From Theocolax elegans (Eukaryota; Arthropoda; Insecta; Hymenoptera; Cerocephalidae): a stretch of DNA of 64,000 bases. Position 1 is the stretch's first letter. Each line of letters starts with the position of its first letter. Of the stretch, positions 14,601 to 28,622 are shown in pieces. Location of the stretch: the NCBI GenBank assembly GCA_026168455.1, contig CM047425.1, positions 94,677,580-94,741,579 on the forward strand, written 5' to 3'. The notes below the pieces were generated by a model. That model had not been told where the DNA came from. It saw only the letters and a program-made list of their open reading frames with translations, and did no database searches. The translations under genes and the position numbers were made by a program.

Positions 14601-17600
14601 CGCCCCGCCTCGATGGGAGGGCAACTTTGGCTCACCTTTTCTTGCACCGAAACCTGTCCCGCATTGTGCGACCTTCCATTGTCCCACCCTTCATTTACCA
14701 TCTCTCTTCCTCTCTTCCTCTCATCCTCTCATCCTCTTTTCCCCTCTCACTCTCTGTCTCTCGTGCCGCTTGTCCAAAACTCATCTTTATTGTATGGGAT
14801 TTCCCGCCCCATTATTCCTGCTGTGTGCGCGCGGGCATTTTCGGGTCTTTTTACGTCAGACCAGAATCACCGGTCTCAGCTCTATATATCTATCGTTATA
14901 CGCGCATGCGCATTTGACTCAGTTGCGTTTGTTGCTCGAGTTTATATTCTTGCAAGCTGCGCAACTTTTCTTGTATTTACATTACGTTTCGCTTCATTAT
15001 ATGAATGTACATTCTATATTTCTCTTTATTGCATGTGATATCATTTTACGTCTATCACTCATGCATTTTAGAAGTAATATTTAAATATATAATTAACAAT
15101 AGGTTATTTGCAGCTAAATAATTATTATTTAATTTAATTAGCATTCTTAATTATCATTTGCATTATAAAAGTTTACAGTTGTATAATATCTTTGGTTATT
15201 TAATAAAAAAAGTAATCGCACGATCGAGTACTCATTTTAAATATTATAAAATTTGATAATTTATGTCAATAAATGATGTCCGTATTTTAAAAGCATCTAA
15301 TTTTGTATAAATTTAATTTTTTTTTAAATTGCAATAGACTGTAATATAGCAATTTAATGATACTATCTTTTATAATTGTACATAAAAAATACTTTGATTT
15401 TTAGCAATTTATAATTAAATATGTATATAATAATGTTCTAAAAATTATTATAATAAAATTCAGTATTTATAATAAATCTAAACTAATCAAAACTTGTAAA
15501 GAAAAAAAGTAATAAAACTGTTTTAGCATATATATTCTGTGTTCACTTAAATATATTGAAATATTTTCAGCATTTTTTGAGTATGATAATACAAAAGTAG
15601 ATCCAATAACTGTGTCTAATGAAAATCATGTAAACCATGTACGGAAAATAATGAAAATTTAATACAACAAATGTAAAAGAAAAGAAGATTGCGCATAAGA
15701 TGAGCAACAATTGGCAGAACAATTCCTAGTAGCTCCGGACGATTAGAGCGCCGGCCGCCGGTCTTCCCGATTGATCCTTTGACGGTGTTCAAAGTCGATT
15801 TACAAGTGTAAATTGCGGCAATTGACACTAAGAGAACCCCTGTAGGATTCGGAAGTATACAGCGTGACCTAAACAACGGACGCGAGGCATAGAAACACAA
15901 AGCTGAGAGTCATAACGGTCGGTGGTCGTGCCACGGCATTGCGTACTTTGACAGCATGTCAAAACAGAGCTTTTCTTTATGTACATTTCACCGGTATATA
16001 CAAGTATATATTCGGTCTTACGCCCCTGGGATTTCATCGCTCTACTATGGGATATCCTAATTACCGCGAGGAAATTCATTCGCTCGCATTCGGTTACCGA
16101 CGGATCGACTATTGTATACGATTTATTTTTGTCTTTGAATTTGATGTTGTTCGTTAATTATTTCGACTAATGAATTTTTCAATTAAATCACACTTATGTT
16201 TATTTTTCTGTAAGTATACTATTTATAAATGTGAATAGTATTTGAATTTTCTATATACGTTTCATTGGTACGTATCTGAAGATGAATACTCATTTTCTTT
16301 CGTTAATTTCTTGATTAATTGATACACGCAGGAAATAATAACAACCTGCATGGTTATTATGTAGGTAAATATGATTAAACTTAAATTACTGTATTGTACC
16401 TGTGATCGACACTTAACAATCTAATTTGATCTACTTTTCAAAGAGTGACACAATAACTCAATATAAAATTAGGTACATGCATTTTAACAAATAACTGTAA
16501 TCGGCAGGATATAGATTAACTTATAATACATTTTTAACTTTTTAAGATATAAACTTAATTTCAATGTTTAAATAATTACTTTTATAGTTTGAGTTTAATA
16601 TCTCTGTTTGTAACATATACAAAATGCTGTTTCAATTCTTTCGTGTAAAAAATTATTTTGAAAACTTTAATAAATGATGATTTATATATTAATTCTATAT
16701 TAGCAAAAAATAATAATTTCTTAAATATATTGTATAGATTTATATAATAGTAAAATTTATCTTACATTTAAATTACCCTTAAAAGTGCATGTATTATAAA
16801 GTATTAAGCAAACGCTTTGTTGTATAGATTTTGACATTCGAAACTTATTTCTATAAGTTAAATATTTGGCATCATACTCGTAAATGTATTTTACAACTTA
16901 TACTAACAAAAAATTTTGCACCAATAAAGTTTTTGACTAAATTTAATCGGTGACCTACTGATTTCATATTCTCTTTTGCCGTACCATACTAAAATTAATA
17001 ACGAAAACAGTCATTTACGTAACAAGCAATTACGAGGCGAAATAAATATCTCCAATCAAAATAATCCGACTAAACGATCTTAGCGATTGCATCGGTAGAG
17101 CTCAATTACATCAACATGGGCTTGTTCCATAAAAGTTTTATATTTCTGAAAACGAAATCCTTTTAAGTTAATACGACGTATATATTCGTTAAGAATCAAT
17201 AAAACATTTTAGAGTACGCCTAAAATAGTTAACTTTGATAATTGTGGAGACACGCACGCGTCTTAGCGAAAATCAAAAAAGCTTACAGACGACCCGCTGG
17301 AAAATTTTCCGAAGTTATTGGTCGTTACACCCCCTCCTCCGAACCCCCCCCCCTCCCACCCCCGCCGCCACCCTTAGTTTAAGCGACTCGCTTTTCCAAG
17401 AAGTGCCGCAGTAAAGTGCGCGCACTCAATTAAAAAGGAAGCCGGCCGGCGTCTCATTGTGTCCCCATTTTCGAAGGTGCACCTAGTGGTGGGGATCGTC
17501 CAGGCCCTCGCAGGGGGTCGAAAATCATGAGAGGCCCATTGTCGAACGTTGTCGTCAACGATGCACCTAACTGTATGCTGTCGAATTGCGGGGGCAATAG

Positions 17601-18660
17601 AACAATTAGGCCCGGGGAATCACGGTGACTACGCCCTTCTCTGTCTGCTGTAGGAGAAAGAGAGAGAGTGAGAGTGACAACCACGTTTTAAAGGGACCCG
17701 GTATATATGCGTACAAACCCTCCAACCAGGCATATCTGACCTTTAACCATTATAGCCCTTTCGCGTTCGCGCTTGTTCATCTTTTTCTTTCTCCATGATG
17801 AACAATTTGCGATATTTCTTAAACTCCGGATATATTATTGGAGTAATATCTTATAACATCTAGTTCCTTTTTTCAGCTTTACCCTTGGGTCGTTTGTATT
17901 GCTGCCCTCCTTTTAGGTGTACAATTTTACCGAGGGCTCTACATAGAATTGTTCTCTAGGTTATACTATACATAAAAAGAAGGTCATGTCTATTTTATAT
18001 ACATTTTTCCGTACGTATTGTTCCTTTAGTTGAGGTAAGTAATATGTACGTTACAAGTTGCACAGAACAACTTTGCAAAATCAAGTTTTACGGGCTGTAA
18101 ATCTAGCTTACATCTGCGTAAAAGTCACAAAAAATTCCATGAATGGATGACCTTAATGTATATGTATAATAAGTTTATATCAAGTTGATCGCATTATCGT
18201 AGATGAACGTTATACCATTAAACAGCGATTTATATATATATATTAAACAGCGAATCCTTATTTTATATATACATATATGTAATTAGCAGGTTTGGTGAAT
18301 TATTCGGTCTCAGCGTCTTACCGATGAAATCAAGATGGAACTTCTGACCGAATTATACAATATTTTCTTTTCCAAAGGCTGTACACTCTCTAAAGAATTC
18401 ACCTTTATACAAACAATTCAATAACAAAAATTAGAATTTTATTTAAGTTGTAATAAAATACATTTACTGACGGCCATGGTGAAAACCATTAAACCAAAAA
18501 CTGTTCGTAAAAAATGGTAAACTGTTCGTCCTAAATACTAACTATTTACAACAAATTGGTAATATTGACCCAATACAAGCGTAAAAAATTATTTTAATGA
18601 TTAAGACTATAATCTAAGAAATTCTTTAAAAAGTTATAGGATGTAAAATAAACATTTGTG
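8601..18660. other. intergenic, upstream of caudal; CpG-rich islands
   Basis: About 10 kb without a supported gene. AT-rich background with microsatellites ((AC)n at 10427-10442, CA/TA at 11278-11300). GC/CpG-rich blocks lie at about 12280-12560, 14500-14930 (with a CTCTCATC-type pyrimidine tract at 14699-14765), 15710-16110 and 17230-17700. The last contains an extreme C-rich tract at 17327-17376 and a GAGA-rich run at 17648-17675. Reading frames in these blocks have no recognisable domain and overlap on several frames, so none is called. Regulatory function is inference. Confidence 0.5.
17327..17376 (-). other. C-rich tract; potential G-quadruplex on minus strand
   Basis: The plus strand carries consecutive C runs (a 9-10 base run flanked by runs of 3-5), so the minus strand has at least four G runs of three or more with short loops, the sequence pattern of a G-quadruplex. 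It sits inside a CpG-rich block in otherwise AT-rich DNA. Confidence 0.5.
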
Positions 18661-18790
18661 TTTAAGGGGATGTCGGACTCAGAAAATGGGCATTACTTTT
18701 TTATTAACAAATGAATAAATTTTTTTTAAAACCCTGAAACTCAGGCTCTTACGCATGTTTTAAATAATATATACCCAAATATTTCCATAT
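18661..18790 (+). repeat. dispersed repeat, copy A (family shared with 38960-39094)
   Basis: Begins TTTAAGGGGATGTCGGACT and shares this end, an AACAAATGAATAAATTTTT block and a following CCTGA with the inverted copy near 38960-39094. The terminal match plus internal similarity mark a dispersed repeat, probably the end of a DNA element. The far end is not defined and no coding capacity is visible. Confidence 0.5.
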
Positions 18791-18810
18791 TTTTAAATCC
18801 ATAATTTGAC

Positions 18811-19178
18811 TATAATTAATAAATAGTTAATTTTTAATGGTAATAATAAATAAATCAAATTTATTTATTTAAGTGCACAACGTTTCGTCTACCAAGTTTG
18901 CAGACCTCTTCAGGTGTTGATTTTTTGGAGTAAATTATAAATATTTATATCAAATTTTATAATAATTGTGAGAATTAAAAATTAAGTTAAATTAAATTAA
19001 ATTTTTAATTCACAATTGTTATGAAATTCGATATAAATATTTATAATTTTGTCCAATAAATTTAGCACCTGAAGAGGTCTGCAAACCTGGCAGACGAAAC
19101 ATTGTGCACTTAAATAGATAAACTGGATTTAATTATTATTGATCTTTAACAATCGACTATTTACTAATTCATTAATGG
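18811..19178. repeat. fold-back element (about 370 bp palindrome)
   Basis: Two arms of about 170 bp are imperfect reverse complements around a short AT spacer near 18985-19000. Outer arm: TAATTAATAAATAG... on the left against its complement at about 19160-19178. The conserved inner core (GTGCACAA, GTTTCGTCT, GCAGACCTCTTCAGGTG) is at 18873-18920 and inverted at about 19066-19112. Each arm read toward the outside contains CTGAAGA, a 4-6 bp stem-loop, then GAAAC, a layout resembling a hammerhead ribozyme core with one extra base. It could be a MITE or a paired remnant of an element terminus. Confidence 0.75.
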
Positions 19179-22100
19179 AGGGTGAAAATTACAAATTTGA
19201 CTACATTGTATGGGTTAAAAGTATCATTTCTTTTTTATCTAATACTTACCGACCAAAAATTGTTTACTCAATTACCGACACATACCCAATTGTTGATCAG
19301 TTAAGGTAAATCCGTTCGTACATAGAATAAGTTTATGTTAAAACGGGTAATAACTTATATATATTTTGACGCAGCAGACAGTACAAGTATTGAATTTCCT
19401 TTTAGCCATCTCAGAAAAATAAAATAACTGCTATTTTTAAAGTAAGCAACCAATTATTGATTATTTAACCTTTAAATTGTGCGTAGCAACGTTTAGATTT
19501 ATGTAAGTCTTATTATTTTATTGAAATAATATAATAATGAGAAAGTGGTTCAGATCAACAATTGGGTACATTACAATATTATTTAAAATGTGATTTTTTC
19601 TTAAAAAAATCAAAACGTCAAGTCTTTACTTATGTTTTTAGCTAACCGTATGATTTTTTTTCAGATTTTTAATTTAATATTTTAGATATATAATTTTTGG
19701 ATTGAAAGGTGCAAATTCCTGTAATTTGGGTTTGACATCTCGTTAATGCTTGATTCGTTTGTAAGTAAATTATTTATCATAAGTCATATTGTTGTTTCGA
19801 ATGTAGTGATAAAAACGATCTAATTTTATCCTTTTATCCATTTATAGAATCCTTGAGTATTTAATACAAGCATTATACACGAATCTATTGTATTATGATG
19901 TTGACTATTTTTTAGATTTCTTGCCACTGTATATGGATCAACTATAAGAATTTTTATATACTTTTTAAAAAATTTAAATCTTTCTCTAATTCACATTATA
20001 TTTTGCAGTTAAAATTTATTGCATACTTTTGCTAAAATACTATACTAATATAATAGTAAAAAAGTATAATTATATTTAATAGAAGCTTAAATTAAAGCTC
20101 TAAATAAGTAAAACTATAATATTAAATAATGTAATGTTTATAAACAATAAGTATATAGTATATAGTGTATAGTTTTATATTTTTGTGTAGGAATGGTATC
20201 CTGTTACAACTTTCAGACTCGTTAATTATTTAAAAAACGTCCATGAATTTGAGTAATTTTTCGTACCGAAAGAAGATAAGCTACACATATAAATCCACCA
20301 TTATAATAAGTTTATGTCCAATGACCCGCAATTATATCGAATTTTATCTACCCTATTTTAAATTTAGATTGATGTATAATTATTAAATACACGTTTAGTA
20401 ACAATTTAAAACAATTAACGATTAAATGTTACAAAATATATTTCTATCTTATACAAGTAAACTAATTTATGTGTTTCACTTTTTATACACATTTTTATTT
20501 ACATACAACAATAAAAATTTTTTTATCAAGTTATAATATGTATACACAACATAAAATTACGTAACAAATACTGTCATAAAATTAAATAATTATCTGAAAT
20601 TCTAAAAGATTTATGTGCATTTAATAATTATAAAGAGCTGTAGTGTATATATTTATTTTTATTGTTCTAAGGTAAACCCTGTCTTTTTGTTTTTGTGTGA
20701 GGTCTATTATACTTGTTACCGAAACACACAGTGTAAAGCATTGACTTAATTAAGTTAGTAAACAAATGAACAATATTTTATGTGTGACTATGCGTATATT
20801 TGTGTATATTTGTGTAATAAAAAGGATAATGATAGTTATAATAACGATGCAATAATGATCATGTTCTCGCAAAGGATCAAAAAGTCTGTCACGACAGTAA
20901 AATCGTAAAATCCTAAAGATCAACTTTTATCTTACAGCTTGTACACAAATAAACTAATAAATTATTTTTGTTATGGACTTTTTACTAAGAAAAATAAATG
21001 CTCTTAAAACATTACATTATCTGTAACAACTAATAGATATATTTTATTCGACTTTTGAAAATGAATATTATATTTATACATTTTTTACTGAATTTTATCG
21101 AAGATAATGGTGCAATGTAAAATGTTCGCAGGAGATACGGCTGTAATATGTAAGGATATTTTTTATACAATTATCTGTAGCATTTATCAATAAATATCAA
21201 TAATAAGATACGTAATTGGTCGATTTATTAAGTATAACTTAATAACATTAGTAATAATAGGTATGCCGGCCGTTACCAATTAATTAGGCATAAAGTAACC
21301 TGAAGTGGTGGATTATAATTAATTTAAATAAATCACGTAAATGAATTGTTTACAAAGAAAGATCAAGTAATTAGCCAAGTCTGTTATCCTAACAAAGCTG
21401 AGCTCACGGGTACATATAAAGATCAGAAAAATGGCGCGCTAATTCGTTTATAACGTCCAATGAATCGATCGTCGAGGACAAAGGGTTCGAAAACGCGCGC
21501 GGTGTAACTTTCGGAAAATCGTTTATTGCTACAGTCGCGCGCGCCTCGCGGCAAACGAGAGAGAAAGAGAGTAATATAGGCCCCCGGAAGGGGTTACGAG
21601 GCGCAAATAAACTCGTAATTTATTGTGGACTATAAAAATAAAAGCGGAGGGCGACCCATTCGACCAAGAGCTTGAAATTATCACGCAGCTCATTATCCAG
21701 GGAGGTAACCCTTTGAGGGGCGCGCACCAGCTACAACTGCGGGTGTCGGGTTTCCCGATTTTATAGGCGACCATGTCTTGTGGTCGTTTCGCTTTTATTC
21801 CTTCTATACTCTTGTGGGTTTCGTAAACTATCGAATGACGATTGTCATGTTTATTGCGGTCTGTTTAGTTCTTCGCAAAAAAAAAATAAAGAAACACATA
21901 GGATAAACTGCATAAATATTGCACCTGTCGCACTGCACGCGCTCACGCCTTACGAATCTTATGCATGCCTTGATGTGGTATACATGTTTTCATTATTCTA
22001 CAAGTACGACAGCTATATAAGCGCTTTGGTATAACGATCGTTAAGCTTCATTTTTCTCCTGGGATTTATTAAAGTATCGAGATAATTCTCGCGTTTATTG

Positions 22101-25100
22101 CAGCTTTTGCTTTGATACAAGGAATCGTAGAAAGAAAATTTTCTTTGCAACATAGTTTTTAAGTCATTCGATATTTAACACTTTTATGATACATTATAAT
22201 CTATTTATTACAACATATAAGATGTTGTTTTCATTTTATTGGCACATTCAATTGGCACTCACTTCAATTGCTAATAATAACAATTATATTTATTAAATTA
22301 TATTATTAAGATTATCTTATTTGCTATTTGACAAAAGGTTAATTAATGTAGAATTGTTTATTACTAATTTATCTTTTTTATATATAAATATATTTTATTA
22401 ACTTACTATCGAGTATTAACTACGAAACTTTGTAACAGAGTTTCCGAATGATTGAAAGATATATACAAATTAATACGTAAAACTAGATAAATACGTGAAT
22501 AATTTATATAAACAAACTTTAAGAGATATAAATTTACTGTAAAATACATAATAATATAAAATCCTTTACCGTCGAATGAATGATCAGAAAATTTGTACTA
22601 TACCAAAAAATAATGAGATCAACCAAATAAATAAAAATGGTAACGCCGCGAAAGTAATATAACTTTCACGCGATCCAAATAAAATTCGTATCGAAATAAG
22701 TGCAACCTTTTTTTCGCGAAGCGTTTAAACTAATTAAGCAAAACGGTGCGTTCGAGCCTTGACAATAAAAAGTTTAAGGACTAACAGTTATAACCCCTCC
22801 AGTCCTGGAAAGCCCATATAAAAGAATCGTCATTCGTTTCGCCTGAATAAAATTTCGCAGGCGTATATAAAATCTTTTTAACCTAGATTCCGGGAAACGA
22901 TTAAACATCGCCGCATCTCTTTGCGCGAAAAAAAAAGAAAACACGCGCGAATTCAAAAAAAGCTCGTTCGGTGAAAAACCCTATGAGCGAATCGGTTTAC
23001 AACACTCGGCGAAACTTTTCCGGCGTCAAGAGTGGGAGGCGAGGGGAGGTCCGAAAAAGGAGCGGCTCAGACGAGGAAAAAGAAAACGATATATATAGGG
23101 AGAGAGAGAGGAAAAAACGGGAACACGGAAGGCCGCGCTGCTCGAGGCTTTGATATAGAAAAAGGAGTGAGACTCCAGCGACGGTATAATTGGCGGATAT
23201 CTCTCTGGCTTTAATGATCGACTTGTAAAAATGTTCCTTATTTTTATTCCTTCTTTTTTTACGAGGATAATAAAATATAGCTGAGAGCGCGGCACTGTGT
23301 GTATAATACATGTGTATGCATACGTACGTGTACGTGTATGCATGTAAGACCGACCGTGGCGTGACCTAAGCTCACGTGTGCGTGAGACCTAACCGCGTCT
23401 GTATATATATGTAGATACATGTACCTACCTATCTGCACGCAAACGTTAGCGCATGAGTTCGTGAGGCATTTGTCGACTTGTGTACTGTAATTCCATTATT
23501 TTTTTTTCATTTTTTACAAAGGTACTTCTGCGTTTCTATTCCTTTGGCGAGTGAGCCTGTGGTTCTTTACCGAAGTACACTTTAAATCATTATTAATCTC
23601 GAGTTTTTAATTAACATAAATTTTGTACGCTATTATTTGCATCATTATACGAACGTTCGATTTTTGTCAAGAACAAACTCTACAAGTCAAAGTCGTGAAA
23701 TCAACAAACAATTAAAGTATAGACAAAATTTTCAATTTCATTATTCATATATGCAATCGTATATGAATTAAAACTTAAGTTAATTATCTTTATTTAAAGT
23801 CAGAAATTCAAGGTTTAGAATAAAATGACAATAATTTAGACGAAATAAAGAAACATTGACACGATTGAGTAACTAAAACTATTATCTCATCAATAGTTGC
23901 AATTGATTTTTATATAGTTAATCGTCGATTTAGTATTTCTGTATAATATATTTGATAGTATAAAAATTCTAAATAATGTATTTTTCAGATTGAGTGAATG
24001 AAACAGAAAATCCTTAAATTTCGTAAATAACTCGTTCCTATTTCTTTATCAAGTACGTCGGATCCAAAAATACGAGTAAAAAAGTCAGTCGCGCAGAGTA
24101 ATTAAACAAAAGTTAATCCTAGAACGGTCGTTGGATTGTTTGCGCGGTGGATTCTAGTCGAGCGCGTTATCGCTCCGAGGCGACACGAGGATGAAAATCC
24201 CAGACGCGCTAAATCTATAAGGTACCGACGCCGCGCAGTCCGCGCACCAAGTTCAAACAGTCAGAGCTTCAGAAAAGTTTCTCGCTTTTCTGAGGAAAGT
24301 TATCGCTTCTACGTGGCAATAAACGCGATCTTCGTGTGCTTTTAAAATCAATATAAGATTATTCGAGCATTTTTAACTTTATTCTTTTCTTTTATGTTTC
24401 CACCAACTGGAACTTTTGCAATGAAAGTTTTGTGTACAACAAATTAACACAATATCTCGTTAAATTAAACATTAAAATTGTAATACATTGTAGTGAAGTG
24501 AATGGAGCTTTTAACGTTACACACTTGCACAGTTTTGAAATAAATTATTAATTTCAATATTATTTCATAATTATCAATACTTTTATTACATTTCCGTTTA
24601 ATTTGTTTCATTTCACACTTTCGCACATTTCTCAATTATAACATTATTGTTTAGGTGAAAGGTCAGTAGTCGGGTGAATACAAAACAAGGAAATAAATAT
24701 AAAATTCGACTAAACTCTCGTAGAATCAGAAAAAGGGAAGGAAGTAAATGACGAGCTTAAATCAATTATTACATAATTACACAAAGTTATGACTGCTTTA
24801 CGCGAACAACGAGAGATAATTCCGTCTTTTACAGCAGGTTCGTAAAAGAAAGATTCTGGAAGAAAAAGAAGAAGAAAAAATCAAGACGGCACGCACTATC
24901 CCAAATTGTAAATGCAAAAAAAGCCGTCGTTAATTCCGAAAAATTGCTAAAGTTTTTCACCGTTCGATGAGCGCTAAGTGAAAATGGTAGAAGAACAAAC
25001 GAATACGCGAAAGAAAGAGAAAGATAAAATTGGAGGGTTTTGTGCACATGTACATTTTCAGGGGCTGTTTTATGGAATGCATAAAGCAGAGCCTCCCCTT

Positions 25101-27337
25101 TTCAAAACCGCATTTAAACAATATTAATTTTACTACCCTGTAGTAATGACGCACAACCCGGTTCTCTATGCGATCAAAAACTATATAGAGAATATATACG
25201 AGGTCAGGTAAAGTTGTCAGGGTCCGGTAAGGAAAGTTTGGTTGCGCTTTTACGACAAGGGGCTTAAGGAAGAAAAAAAATGTGCCGTCCGTGTGTTTAC
25301 GCTTATTGCGGAATGTAACGGTGCGGGGGCCCGTTTTTCTTTCGGGGGCTTTATGGTACCCACTTCGGGAACTAAGGAGCTATAAGTACACTTCATTTCC
25401 ACGACAAAGCCAGGAAAAAGCTCCTCGATAATCCTTCGCGCGTTTACCGTTTACCGGGCAAAACTTTCAAACCGGGACTCGAGAGAGATTAGATTAGACA
25501 GCTTGCGTGGAGCCTCCAAGAGCTTTCGTCTACTTGATTTTTTGCTTTGGTGTTTGTCTTTGAATTAAAATTCTATTTTTTTGTACTCTTGATCCTCGCC
25601 CTATGGTTTTGAGAAAGGAGAAATCGTTACTTACGGAGAAAGGATCGATTCTGTTATAAGCCTGATTTATATGCGTATATGTATTTTGTAACACTATAAC
25701 GAAGAAATTTCTAAATGAAATGATGATAAAATCACAATATATGTATTATATAATCATCTCCACTTTGCAGAAGCTTATCATCATTTCGTGCAAAATTTTT
25801 TATTATGAAAAGAATCATGCAGTTATTCGTAGATCTGTTAAAACATTAAATACAACGAATCTAAAAATCGAAATTGAAATGTTTTCAAACAAGAGTAAAC
25901 AATACATTTTATAATTGTTTTATCGCCAAGCTAAATGTTACGTAGTATAAAGCGTCAAAAATGCTTCTTTATTAAATAACGGTTATAAAATATATATGAT
26001 AAAAAACCCTTTACTTTATTACGCAACTACATTTAACATAAATTTCTTTTAAATAGCTCCAGTTGCTAACAAAAAAGAAAAAGTAGCTGTACATAATTTG
26101 GTGGTCACAAAAAAAGAATCTATATACCTACCATTTCAAAATGTTAGCTACCTAGAAAAACGAGGTCCGATTGAATATATAACAGCACCTTGTTAAATAA
26201 TCCAGAAGCTATTTAAGCGTTGGGTGACGCAAAATTTACAACGCGAGTACCCGAAGTACAAGGTTCTTTTGTATGGCTGCAAAATATTATGCTCCTTTAT
26301 AATCGGCACGAGGCGCTATACGCTTCTCTTTTATACTACACCAAGGGACAAATTTCGCTAACACGATGCAAAGAAATATCTCTCGGATGTACAATACTGG
26401 CTTTATACTACCTTTAATAATAATCTTTCACAAATACGTTATTATCAACATTTATATCTATAAATTTATATCTTGTACGAAAAAGCTATAATTATTACCT
26501 AATTAATAGAAGAGATACTATTATTTTTTGGTGATGATTATCTTAAAATAATTAGATAGTCTACTTTTTCAACGAATTTATTATAGAGCGATTTGGGTAG
26601 GTATAAAACAAATAGCAACATAATTATTCCAAATAACATGAAACATTTTTTATTTGTATATTTATTTTGCTTGATCGCGCGTTTATTCAATAAACCGAGA
26701 AAAAGTAATCCATTTCAGATAAAAAGCCGAAAATTTCTCCTGGATAAACGACGAGTAAAAAAAGGTTTATACCAAATGCAGCATTAAAATATACAGTTAA
26801 TGCGTAATATAACTCCAGCAAAAAGGTGTATATATATCTACACCCGTAAAAACGAAAATAAATCGGCATGCACTCGTTAAAGCCGTGGAAAGTGTAGAAA
26901 AAGGTATAAGTATAAGGAACGACGGAAAAGAAAAAAATAGTAAACAGGATAGCGCGCTCAGGTAATTACATTATACAAGAAAGACGCACATCACCCTCGA
27001 GGTTTTCTCTCACGAGTCACGCAAGGATCCCACGAGTCAGCGATTGGCGGGAGTATCGAAGCTCCGCCTATAGCGAGTAACAGCTATACGATTCGAGAAG
27101 GGAGAAGGGCCCCGGTACAGCTTGATTCCCACTCCAATCGGGCCCCGCAAGAGGACGGACCGGATTCCGACGCTATAGAAAAATATCTCGAACGGCAAGA
27201 TGGTAGGATGTCGAATTTTATGTATGAGATATTTAAATCTTAACTATAATAGCAGATATATATTTATTTTATATAAACAACATTTTATGTTTCGTTATTA
27301 AATTAAACTCACGTAAATCCTATTAAACTTATATATA
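19179..27337. other. intergenic; CpG-rich and GAGA-rich islands
   Basis: No gene supported. Islands of higher GC lie at about 21400-21780, 22640-23480 (with a GAGA run near 23098-23113), 24050-24340, 24780-25520 and 26850-27200, separated by very AT-rich DNA. These are candidates for conserved upstream regulatory elements of caudal or of an unseen neighbour (inference). The open frames in them (60-105 codons) show no domain. Confidence 0.45.
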
Positions 27338-28622
27338 CTATATATGCGGCATTCGATTACAAATCAGCTGATGAAAATTTAAAAATTATTGTTTTCTGCT
27401 AAACAACTCCTTTTTTAACCTAGATGTAAACAATTTTACTATACTTTACTTAGATATGACAAAAGTTATCAATAACCAAAAAACACAGATTTTGCTGTTT
27501 TGTACTTATATGACCAATTTTCAGTATTTTATAACTCATAATATATGAATTCTACAAAAAAAATGATACATATCTTTAAGACTGGGAATTACATCAAGAT
27601 TTCAATGAAATTTTAATTATAACCATTAATTGAATATTATTGCACTTTTACTGCCCTTAAGTCATTAAAAATCCATATATTTTGATTTTTGACATTGTTC
27701 GGTCCAATTGATATAACTGAAAAAAATCAGAGATACTTCTAATTATATGTACTTTGTGTGTTCCAAGCCGCTTAGTGGCGTAATTAATAGATTAAAATAT
27801 ATACACTTTTTTCTGTAAATGCAAATACAAAAAAGTTCAATATGGCTGTCAATTCAACATAGTTAACAATTTTAAAAATAGTAGATTCTAATTTTCATTT
27901 GTAACAAAAACATCTTTATAAATTTTCTCCTGAGATTAATAGTTTTAGAAAAAGAAATTCATACAGAAATACGATATGAATACCTGTTTATGAATTTTTT
28001 TATTATACCTATACCTTTATGAATTTTTTATTCCTAAAACTATTTATCTCGGGAGAAAATTGATATAGATATTTTTTGTTGCAAAAGAAAAATAGAATCT
28101 ATCAATATTTATAAAAGTGTTAACTATCTTTAATTGAAAAAGTCCATGTTCATTGGCAACAGACAGCCATGTTGAACTATTTTATATTTATATGTAGCTT
28201 TACAGAAAAAAATGTATGTCTTTTATCCTATTCATTATGCGACTAAGTCGCTTCGTACACACAAAGTACATGCAATAATATTCAATTATTATAATTAAAA
28301 TTTCGTTGAAATCTTGATGTACTTTCTAATCTTAAAGATATCTATCATTTTTTGTAGGATGCAAATATATTTTGAGTTATAAGTTCATGAAAATTGGACA
28401 TATAAGTAATCTTGGTCAATACATATAAGTAATATGATCATATAGGTACAAAACAGCAAATTTTGCGTGTTTTTTGGTAATTGATAACTTTTGTCATATC
28501 TAAATAAAGCACCTAAAAATTTGTTTACATATTTTAGGTTCAAAAAGGAGTGGTTTAGCAGAATATCAATAATTTTTAAACTTTTATCGGATAATTTGAT
28601 ATTGAATGCTGCATATATATTT
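27338..28622. repeat. large fold-back element, about 1.28 kb
   Basis: Almost the whole interval is one imperfect inverted repeat centred near 27990. Matching pairs include ATATGCGGCATTCGAT (27341-27358) with its complement at about 28602-28617, AGATATGACAAAAGTTATCAA (left near 27452) with its complement near 28482-28502, and the ATCAAGATTTCAATGAAATT block (27594-27613) with its complement near 28302-28321. Arms are about 630 bp with a minimal spacer. No coding capacity: a non-autonomous fold-back/MITE-like DNA element. Confidence 0.85.

Noticed and set aside
14262..15084. Open frames of 111-192 codons on both strands
   Set aside because: Composition artefacts of a CpG/CTCT-rich island; no domain, mutually overlapping.
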